Below the pieces are notes generated by a model. It was not told where the DNA came from and ran no database searches. It saw only the letters and a list, made by a program, of their open reading frames with translations. Shown in pieces: positions 1-5,515 of a DNA stretch of 6,199 bases (positions are counted from its first letter, which is position 1; the number at the start of each line of letters is the position of its first letter). The stretch covers positions 1 through 6,199 of the forward strand of contig JAKSKC010000082.1 in assembly GCA_024401945.1 (NCBI GenBank), written 5' to 3'. Position numbers and translations under genes: made by a program. Origin of the DNA: Bacteroidales bacterium. Its GTDB lineage: Bacteria > Bacteroidota > Bacteroidia > Bacteroidales > UBA932.

Positions 1-254
1 AGGACCGGGGCAGCAAAAAGAAGATATGGGAGGCTGTCAGGGAGGACAGGTATTTCAACGCCCTGCAGCTCAAGTATGCCAACGCCATCACTGCCCACAA
101 GAGCCAGGGCGGGCAATGGAGATGCGTGTTCATAGACTGTCCGTTCTGGCAGGCGGAACAGACCCTCGACGACCTCAAATGGCTCTACACGGCACTGACC
201 AGGTCCGTGGAGAAAGTATATCTGGTCAATTTCAATGACAGGTTCTTCAAATGA
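1..254 (+). CDS. RecD-like SF1 ATP-dependent DNA helicase, C-terminal fragment
   Basis: This is the last 83 codons of a gene that begins before the window; codons are in phase from position 3 and the stop is TGA at 252-254. The visible part matches the UvrD_C_2 region of superfamily 1B helicases of the RecD/RecD2/Dda type. A motif V-like segment reads YANAITAHKSQGGQW, and the motif VI-like segment LYTALTRSVEKVYLVNF contains the T-R pair that holds the arginine finger in this family. Such proteins use ATP to unwind DNA and act in the cytoplasm in repair or recombination. The Walker A and B motifs must lie upstream and cannot be seen. The stop overlaps the start of the S9 peptidase in an ATGATGA arrangement, so the two genes are probably co-transcribed and may be translationally coupled. 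The family call is firm; the exact subfamily (RecD2-like or Dda-like) is not. Confidence 0.88.
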   Translation, partial: DRGSKKKIWEAVREDRYFNALQLKYANAITAHKSQGGQWRCVFIDCPFWQAEQTLDDLKWLYTALTRSVEKVYLVNFNDRFFK

Positions 255-2083
255 TGAAAACTCTGATAGCAATGCTTCTGTCGGTGATGGTCAATCCGAC
301 ATTCTCCCCTGATTCGACGAGAATCGCCTTTACCAGGGACAATGACCTTTATGTGAAGGACTGCGCGAGCGGTACGGAGACCCGTCTCACCTTCGACGGT
401 TCCGAACTCATCATGAACGGATATGCCTCCTGGGTGTACTACGAGGAGATATTCGGACGTCAGTCCAAGTACCGCGCCTTCTGGTGGAGTCCTGATTCCA
501 GGAAACTGGCCTTCTACCGTTTCGACAACAGCGGCGTTGCCGTCTTCCCGATTTTCTCGCCTTTCGGCCAGAACGGCTCCCTCAATATGACCAGGTACCC
601 CAAGGCCGGATCGGAAAACCCTTCGGTGAGGATAGGTTTCTTCGACCTTTCCGACACCCGGGCCGCCCCGACCGCGGTGTGGGCCGATTTCGATGATTCC
701 TCCGAGCAGTATTTCGGTACGCCTTTCTGGGGTGCTGACAGCAGGTCCCTGTTCGTGCAGAGGCAGCCGCGCCGGCAGAACGAACTCGAGCTCTTCGACG
801 TGAACGCGGCCGACGGCTCCAGGAAGCCGGTTTATCGCGACAGCTACCATACCTGGCTGGACTGGATAGACGGTATGCTGTTCGGCCCGGAAGGGCTTTA
901 TATGGTAAGGAATACGGGCGGCAACTGGGAGCAGATATACTATCTCAGCTATGACGGCAGGACCTGCCGCGCCCTGACAGAAGGAAGCAACTGGAATGTC
1001 TCGCTGGTTGAGGTCAATCCGGCAAAATCCGAGCTCTGGTTCGTTGCCAAACGCGATTCAAGGCTGCATCCTTCCCTGTACAGGCTTGACCGCAAGGGGC
1101 GTATAACCGCTCTCACAGATCCGGAATACTGGGTGAGGAACGTCCGGATAAGTCCTGATTTCAAGACTGTTGAGGCTGAACTCTCCAATGCCCGCACTCC
1201 GTGGTTCAAGATAAGCACGGACGCCCGCAAGGGCTGCTCCGCCGGCTTCACAGTGCTGGACAAGGGGCAGGAGAAGACCGAAGGACCGGAGCCACTTCCC
1301 GTTATGATAACCAACGGGGGCTTCGAGCTCTGGGGCCTGATAAGCTACCCCAGGGACTTCGATTCCACGGCTGTATATCCTGTCGTGATGCAGCTCTACG
1401 GAGGTCCGGGCACACCGTACGTGCGTGACCGCTGGCAGGACAGGGATGCGTCCGACAGCTGGTGCTGGGAGAACGGGATCATATATATGGTGGTCGATCC
1501 CCGTTCGAGCGGGGAGAACGGGCGCGCCGGAATGGACCAGGCTTTCGGGAGGATGACCGTTCCAGAGCAGGAGGACTATCTGGCCTGGGCCAGGTGGATT
1601 GGTTCCAAACCTTATGTGGATGCTTCCAGAATAGGGGTCGAAGGCTTCTCGTTCGGAGGTACCACCACCGCCTTCCTCGTCCTGAAGTACCCTGAATATT
1701 TCAGCTGCGGCATCGCGGGAGGCGGGGTATATGACTGGACCCTGTACGATTCACACTACACCGAAAGGTTCATGGACCTGCCTTCGGTCAATCCGGAAGG
1801 CTATGCGGATGCTTCCGCGGTATCCTTCGTCAAGGCCGGCAAGGTGGGGAAGGGATACAAACCAGGATCGCTCAAGCTGACCCACGGCACTGGGGATGAC
1901 AATGTCCATTTCCAGAACACCCTCCTGCTCGTGGATGCACTGCAGCGCGCGGGGATACAGTTCGAACTTATGATATATCCTGACGGTATGCACGGCTACC
2001 GCGATGCGCAGGGTGCGCATTCCCTTGCGGCGGACCACGATTTCTGGACTAGACGACTATTAGAACGCGGGAACTGCCGATAA
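251..2083 (+). CDS. S9 family serine peptidase, DPP-IV-like (short N-terminus)
   Basis: A 610-residue prolyl-oligopeptidase-family enzyme of the DPP-IV/prolyl tripeptidyl peptidase type, expected to release di- or tripeptides after proline. Residues about 15-330 match the DPPIV_N beta-propeller, including WVYYEEIFGR with the double Glu (E65/E66) that binds the substrate N-terminus. The C-terminal alpha/beta-hydrolase domain has the oxyanion tyrosine in LYGGPG (Y383), the nucleophile in GFSFGG (S467), the acid in HGTGDDNVHF (D549) and the base in MHGY (H581). S1-pocket residues are also kept: V493, W496, Y499 and Y503 in VYDWTLYDSHYTERF. The usual GWSYGG is GFSFGG here. Human DPP4 has its Glu pair near residue 205, so roughly 140 N-terminal residues, including the first propeller blades, are absent. 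A short hydrophobic stretch (TLIAMLLSVMV) precedes the propeller with no clear cleavage site, so export is uncertain. The start at 251 overlaps the helicase stop; ATG at 254 is an equal alternative. The 3' end overlaps the opposing methyltransferase gene. Confidence 0.92.
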   Translation: MMKTLIAMLLSVMVNPTFSPDSTRIAFTRDNDLYVKDCASGTETRLTFDGSELIMNGYASWVYYEEIFGRQSKYRAFWWSPDSRKLAFYRFDNSGVAVFPIFSPFGQNGSLNMTRYPKAGSENPSVRIGFFDLSDTRAAPTAVWADFDDSSEQYFGTPFWGADSRSLFVQRQPRRQNELELFDVNAADGSRKPVYRDSYHTWLDWIDGMLFGPEGLYMVRNTGGNWEQIYYLSYDGRTCRALTEGSNWNVSLVEVNPAKSELWFVAKRDSRLHPSLYRLDRKGRITALTDPEYWVRNVRISPDFKTVEAELSNARTPWFKISTDARKGCSAGFTVLDKGQEKTEGPEPLPVMITNGGFELWGLISYPRDFDSTAVYPVVMQLYGGPGTPYVRDRWQDRDASDSWCWENGIIYMVVDPRSSGENGRAGMDQAFGRMTVPEQEDYLAWARWIGSKPYVDASRIGVEGFSFGGTTTAFLVLKYPEYFSCGIAGGGVYDWTLYDSHYTERFMDLPSVNPEGYADASAVSFVKAGKVGKGYKPGSLKLTHGTGDDNVHFQNTLLLVDALQRAGIQFELMIYPDGMHGYRDAQGAHSLAADHDFWTRRLLERGNCR

Positions 2084-3146
2084 GCGTCCCGTAAACGTGC
2101 GCCCCGGCGCCGCTCTTCACTCCCATCCTTTTCCCGAGTTCCTCCGAACTCATCGGGATGTTGCGGGCGGTGACTTCCGCGCGCGGGTACTCCGTACGTA
2201 TCCTCCTGAATCCATCCTTCCCGAAAGGGAACACCTCCCTGATGAGATGGAATTTCCCGAAGGGGATGAGGGCGTCCACCGGTCTGTCGCAGAGGTACAT
2301 CTGTGTGGACGGCGCCAGTTTCTTCATAGCGTGGCGCGCCCCCGTCAGCTTGAAGGCGCCGGCCTTCATCAGACCCGGTCCAGGAACGAACAGATACTGC
2401 CCCGGAAGCGCTCCGGTTGCATATTCCGCCACTGCTTCCTCCTCCTCCACGGCCGTGAAGGAGAATGAATATTCTCCGTTCTCAACCGAGATGCTGAAGC
2501 TTCTGTCCCCACCCTGACGGGCGCTGCACAGGAGTTCCTTGACCTCTCCGCCGACACACACTATGGATACGGTCTCCAGCGTCCCCCTGAATCTGTCCCT
2601 GAGCATCGAGATGTCGGCCATAGGGGAGGGCTTGACCAGCAGCCGCGGGGTTTTCTTCCATATCCCGTCCAGCATCAGCGTGAGGTCGGGGGAACAGTCC
2701 TCCAGTAGGAAGACCTTCCTGCCGGCGGAGCTGCGTCTGGCCGGGTCCAGGAATATCATATCCAGATCGGGCAGCGAGTCTATGCCCTCGGGCGTCATCT
2801 CCCTGCACTCCACCGTGATCCTGTCCGACACCCCGAGTATGCCGAAGTTCTTCAGGGCAGCCTCGCAGAGCTCTGGATTCCTCTCGAAATACAGCACTTC
2901 GCAGCCTCTCACGGCGAAAGCCCAGCTGTCCACGCCAAGGCCTCCGGTGAGGTCCGCGATCCTCCATCCCGGCTGCGCGAGCCGGGCCTTCCTGCGTGCC
3001 GCATCCTGCCCCGAGCACTGCTCCAAAGCCAGGTGCGAAGGTATGCTTATGCCCTGATATTCGGACCATTCCGGGAGTTTCTCACGCAGTGAGGACTCGT
3101 TTTCGGCTCTCAAATGCTTCAATATGTCGGAAAAACTTGATTTCAT
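2049..3146 (-). CDS. Class I SAM-dependent methyltransferase, PG_1098-like with THUMP-like C-terminus
   Basis: A 365-residue cytoplasmic methyltransferase. After an N-terminal region of about 60 residues that includes KLPEWSEYQGISIPSHLALE (24-43) and EQCSGQDAA, SAM motif I is IADLTGGLGVDS (63-74). The acidic residue that would bind the SAM ribose is E88 in YFERN, and the motif IV/catalytic segment is DMIFLDPARR (129-138). The last 40 residues or so (AEVTARNIPMSSEELGKRMG onward) resemble the THUMP-like domain found at the end of these Bacteroidota proteins. The layout matches P. gingivalis PG_1098-type proteins. The substrate is probably a structured RNA, because DPAR-type motifs and THUMP-like domains suggest RNA binding, but this is inferred. 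ATG at 3146 is the only methionine before motif I in a conserved context. A TAnnTTTG element lies just 5 bases upstream. The gene's 3' end overlaps the convergent S9 gene by 35 bp, leaving no room for an intergenic terminator. Confidence 0.9.
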   Translation of the reverse strand: MKSSFSDILKHLRAENESSLREKLPEWSEYQGISIPSHLALEQCSGQDAARRKARLAQPGWRIADLTGGLGVDSWAFAVRGCEVLYFERNPELCEAALKNFGILGVSDRITVECREMTPEGIDSLPDLDMIFLDPARRSSAGRKVFLLEDCSPDLTLMLDGIWKKTPRLLVKPSPMADISMLRDRFRGTLETVSIVCVGGEVKELLCSARQGGDRSFSISVENGEYSFSFTAVEEEEAVAEYATGALPGQYLFVPGPGLMKAGAFKLTGARHAMKKLAPSTQMYLCDRPVDALIPFGKFHLIREVFPFGKDGFRRIRTEYPRAEVTARNIPMSSEELGKRMGVKSGAGAHVYGTLIGSSRVLIVV

Positions 3147-3151
3147 CCGGA

Positions 3152-3159
3152 CAAAAGTA
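3152..3159 (-). promoter_or_regulatory. Bacteroidota -7 promoter element for the methyltransferase gene
   Basis: Read on the minus strand this is TACTTTTG, a full match to the Bacteroidota sigma-ABfr -7 consensus TAnnTTTG. No strong -33 TTTG is visible; GTTAG about 21 bases upstream is only a weak candidate. The element ends 5 bases before the ATG at 3146, so transcription would start at or next to the start codon and give a leaderless or nearly leaderless mRNA. The motif match is direct; promoter activity is inferred. Confidence 0.5.
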
Positions 3160-3181
3160 CAGATTTACATTTATTTTTTAC

Positions 3182-3189
3182 TAACTTTG
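3182..3189 (+). promoter_or_regulatory. Bacteroidota -7 promoter element for the S8 protease operon
   Basis: TAACTTTG matches the Bacteroidota -7 consensus TAnnTTTG. It lies in the AT-rich gap between the divergent genes and 24 bases before the ATG at 3214, which would give a 5' leader of roughly 20 bases. The -33 element is poor. It probably drives the S8 locus and the downstream PorV/PorQ-like gene together. Confidence 0.6.
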
Positions 3190-3213
3190 AAGGATATATT
3201 ACATATTGTCGTT

Positions 3214-3882
3214 ATGAAAAAGTTAGCCTGTTTGTTTCCTCTTGCCGCGCTGCTCGTATGCTCCTGCGCCAAGGAGGTGAAGGATCCCGGAATGAAGACG
3301 TCCGTCCAGAGCGAGACTCCTCAGGAGTCCGGGTATTACAAAGGAACCGCAATCGTTCAGTTCGACGATTCAGTGCTGTCCATTGTTGAAAGCGCTGCTG
3401 CCGCCGGAACCGTGAAAACGAAATCCGCGGAGATGAATGATATTCTCGTAAACATAGGTGCTTCGCGCATAGAGAGAAGTTTCCCTGATGCCGGACCGCG
3501 CGAGAAACTTCATCGCGAGTTCGGACTGCACCGTTTCTATACCGTAACATTCGACGAGAACGTCCCTCGGACCAGGGCGAGCGAGAACCTCAGCCTCATG
3601 AAGGGAGTGATCAGCGTCGAGATTCCGCACAAGATGAAGATGCATTCCCTGCCTTGGAACGACCCGTATGCATCAAGGGCCTGGGGCCTTCTCAATACCG
3701 GCAGCTATCAGGGATTCGTCGAGGGGGCCGACATCAACGTGCTTCCTGTGTATGACAATGTGACCGCCGGAATCAGGGAAGTCATTGTCGGTGTGGTCGA
3801 TGAGGGTGTGGACCCTGACCATTCCGACCTTGCCGGCGTTGTCGTCCCTCCGGGACCGGACGGGAGCAAGCGGCCGGCATAA
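3214..3882 (+). CDS. S8 protease, N-terminal piece: lipoprotein signal, propeptide-like region and Asp motif
   Basis: This piece has 222 codons. Residues 1-18 form a lipoprotein-type signal peptide: MKK, a hydrophobic core, then a VCSC lipobox with C18 as the likely lipidated cysteine. Residues about 42-140 (GTAIVQFDDS ... GVISVEIPHK) resemble the inhibitory N-terminal prodomain of Bacteroidota/fervidolysin-type subtilases. PWNDPYASRAWGLLNTG (147-163) is the typical lead-in to the catalytic domain. The Asp of the triad is D196 in VGVVDEGVDPDHSDL. From about residue 208 the sequence (VVVPPGPDGSKRPA) no longer looks like the family and ends at a stop, which is the effect of the break. The frame is open upstream to ATG 3124, but that start would lie inside the methyltransferase gene and promoter region and would put the signal peptide in the interior, so ATG 3214 was chosen. 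On its own this piece cannot be a working protease. Confidence 0.85.
   Translation: MKKLACLFPLAALLVCSCAKEVKDPGMKTSVQSETPQESGYYKGTAIVQFDDSVLSIVESAAAAGTVKTKSAEMNDILVNIGASRIERSFPDAGPREKLHREFGLHRFYTVTFDENVPRTRASENLSLMKGVISVEIPHKMKMHSLPWNDPYASRAWGLLNTGSYQGFVEGADINVLPVYDNVTAGIREVIVGVVDEGVDPDHSDLAGVVVPPGPDGSKRPA
3845..3865 (+). other. GC-rich imperfect hairpin at the S8 frame break
   Basis: TCCC (3845-3848) can pair with GGGA (3862-3865), and TCCG (3849-3852) with CGGA (3857-3860). This gives an 8-bp stem with one bulged C (3861) and a GGAC loop (3853-3856). It lies where the family-like 5' sequence ends and just before the shifted frame takes over. It is not a terminator: there is no T-run and it is inside a gene. 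It may mark the site of a deletion or template-switch event, or be a place where sequencing or assembly failed. Confidence 0.5.
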
Positions 3883-5504
3883 GCATCATCGGGGCCAGCA
3901 ACAACAGCGGCAATTTCTGCTGCGGTGTCGCCGGAGGATATGACGGCAATGGAGGTGTCTCGATACTGACTTGCGAGGTCTTCTCAGATAACGGTTCATA
4001 CAAGAATTTCGGAGAGGCCATCGTATGGGCCTGCGATCACGGTGCCCTTGTATGCAACAACAGCTGGGGATACGATTTCGATGCCAACGGTAACGGAGTC
4101 ATAGACCCTGATGAGTACGAAACAATCTGCAATGCGAAGGTTGACGAGTCGCTCATCAGGTCGATCGAATATTTCAACACCTATGCCGGCTGTGACGAGA
4201 ACGGCAACCAGACGGGACTGATGAAAGGCGGTATCTGTTTCTTCTCTTCAGGAAACGACAATATTGACCGCGCCCCTACCGGAGAACTCGAACAGGTGGT
4301 GGCTGTAGGTGCGATTGGGCCTGACCGCCGCCGGGCATCATATTCCAACTATGGTCCGTGGGTCGACATCTGCGCTCCGGGAGGAGACTCGTATTTCGGA
4401 AACGACGGATACATCTGGAGCCTCAGTACGAACAACTCCGTAGTCGGAATGTGCGGTACTTCGCAGGCCACTCCATACGTGTCGGGTGCGGCCGCCCTCC
4501 TCATTTCCGCACACGGAAAGAAGGGCTACACGGCCGATATGCTCCGTGCCCAGCTCATTGACAACGCCTCACACAGGTTCGACAGCGTGCACGACCATCC
4601 TATCGGACCGCTTGTCGACACTTATGCCTCAATGATTGCGATTGCCGAGGATCCTGACCCTATCACCTCCTGGAGCGTGAAGACGGAATCCAACAGGGCT
4701 GTGTTCGATATCACCGTGCCCGGAAAGACTACGGGCTGCGTGGTTGCCGTGAGCGAGGACAGGGAGTCCCTGCTCAAACTGACATCTGTCAGCATGACCC
4801 CCGGTGTGATCGGTGACCATATATCAGGAGTCAAGGAAGGAGAGAAGCACAATATTGTGGCAAAGCATCTCAAATACTCCACACATTACTATGCTGCGGT
4901 GTATTCAATGAACGCCGGAAAACTCAGGGTCTCCAGCGAGATCAAGGAGATAACCACTCCTAAGAACCAGCTTCCTCAGGCTGTGGATTATGACGGATTC
5001 TACGCACTGTCCAAGCTTGACACCCTCAGACTCGATATGAGCACCATCTTCGTAGATCCTGACGGGGATGAACTCACCTTCTTCGTGAAGAAGGACGGCA
5101 AGGCCGCCCACAGCATTAACGGCAACACCATCACCATCACCCAGAAGGAATACGGTCACACAACATTCATCGTGACTGCGACCGATGAAGGCGGATCCAA
5201 GGTTGACAACAGCTTCAGGTTTGTGCTCCACGACAGGGAATATGACGCCGACGTCTATCCTAACCCTGTATCACTGGACAGCAATGGGGACTGCATCCTG
5301 TATCTCGCCCCTGGCGTAAAGCAGCCTGTAGAGACCGAGGTCGTCATTACCAACGCTGCCGGAAAGGTGCTTTGGAAATGCACCGGGGCTGCCAGCGGCC
5401 TGAGACCTTTCGCTGTTGACATGGCTTCCTGGGGCGTGGGCGTCTACGGGGTCAGGATGAGCTTCGACGGCAAGGTATATGAAGAAAGAGTTATGAAAAT
5501 CTAA
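3870..5504 (+). CDS. S8 protease, C-terminal piece: catalytic core, Fn3-like, cadherin-like and T9SS-like domains
   Basis: Family-like sequence resumes at about 3870 (AAGISIIGASNNSGNF, GVAGGYDG) with no start codon, so this is the continuation of the upstream piece. The first in-frame ATG, at 4221, lies inside the conserved catalytic core and is unlikely to be a natural start. The oxyanion Asn is in FFSSGNDN (codon 4254-4256) and the catalytic Ser is in GTSQATPYVSGAAALL (codon 4461-4463). After NNSWGYDF comes a perfect EF-hand-type loop, DANGNGVIDPDE (4080-4115). Eight cysteines lie between 3900 and 4240, which may form disulfides. Downstream are an Fn3-like domain (about 4660-4960), a cadherin/Ig-like domain with DPDGDELTF and VTATDEGG (about 4970-5235), and a T9SS type A-like domain that starts at YPNPV (5256-5270) and ends GVYGVRMSFDGKVYEERVMK plus a final Ile. 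The Asp motif is in the other frame and the His motif is missing. The PorV/PorQ-like gene follows after 11 bases. Confidence 0.85.
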   Translation, partial: AAGISIIGASNNSGNFCCGVAGGYDGNGGVSILTCEVFSDNGSYKNFGEAIVWACDHGALVCNNSWGYDFDANGNGVIDPDEYETICNAKVDESLIRSIEYFNTYAGCDENGNQTGLMKGGICFFSSGNDNIDRAPTGELEQVVAVGAIGPDRRRASYSNYGPWVDICAPGGDSYFGNDGYIWSLSTNNSVVGMCGTSQATPYVSGAAALLISAHGKKGYTADMLRAQLIDNASHRFDSVHDHPIGPLVDTYASMIAIAEDPDPITSWSVKTESNRAVFDITVPGKTTGCVVAVSEDRESLLKLTSVSMTPGVIGDHISGVKEGEKHNIVAKHLKYSTHYYAAVYSMNAGKLRVSSEIKEITTPKNQLPQAVDYDGFYALSKLDTLRLDMSTIFVDPDGDELTFFVKKDGKAAHSINGNTITITQKEYGHTTFIVTATDEGGSKVDNSFRFVLHDREYDADVYPNPVSLDSNGDCILYLAPGVKQPVETEVVITNAAGKVLWKCTGAASGLRPFAVDMASWGVGVYGVRMSFDGKVYEERVMKI

Positions 5505-5515
5505 TACGGACGGTT

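Larger units (their letters stand above)
3214..5504 (+). pseudogene. Subtilisin-like S8 serine protease locus, frameshifted and lacking the HGTH motif
   Basis: Two open frames that together make one secreted S8 protease are separated by a break near 3845-3885. The 5' frame carries the signal peptide, propeptide-like region and Asp motif, and stops at TAA 3880-3882. The 3' frame, shifted by -1, carries the rest of the catalytic domain and all the C-terminal domains to TAA 5502-5504. The distance 3214-5504 is 2291 bases, not a multiple of three. The catalytic HGTH(V)AG motif cannot be found in any of the three forward frames. Only about 20 codons separate the catalytic Asp from where the His should be, against 32 residues in subtilisin and usually more in Bacteroidota relatives. 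A deletion of a length not divisible by three is the simplest reading. It could be a true inactivating mutation or an assembly error. Codon use looks alike on both sides, which suggests a recent or artificial event. Confidence 0.8.

Noticed and set aside
185..850. Long minus-strand open frame (221 codons) opposite the S9 gene
   Set aside because: It is antisense to a gene with clear DPP-IV motifs, and its translation shows no recognisable domain; it is a frame shadow in GC-rich DNA.
2539..3057. Plus-strand open frame (172 codons) opposite the methyltransferase
   Set aside because: It is antisense to the SAM-binding and DPARR motifs, with low-complexity Ser/Pro-rich translation and no start signals.
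3124..3213. Possible upstream start (ATG 3124) for the S8 N-terminal piece
   Set aside because: It would overlap the methyltransferase 5' end, cover the promoter element and bury a clear lipoprotein signal peptide that begins at 3214.
3819..3882. Programmed -1 ribosomal frameshift joining the two S8 frames, with the hairpin as stimulator
   Set aside because: No X-XXY-YYZ slippery heptamer is present in the overlap, and no shift point gives back the HGTH motif or the normal Asp-His spacing.
5126..5141. Short CACCAT-type direct repeat that might be phase-variable
   Set aside because: It has fewer than three six-base units, encodes a plausible beta-strand (NTITIT) in the cadherin-like domain, and is in frame on both sides.
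4221..5504. Independent gene starting at ATG 4221
   Set aside because: The same frame is open and family-like back to about 3870 (GVAGGYDG, NNSWG), so 4221 lies inside the catalytic domain and is not a true start.
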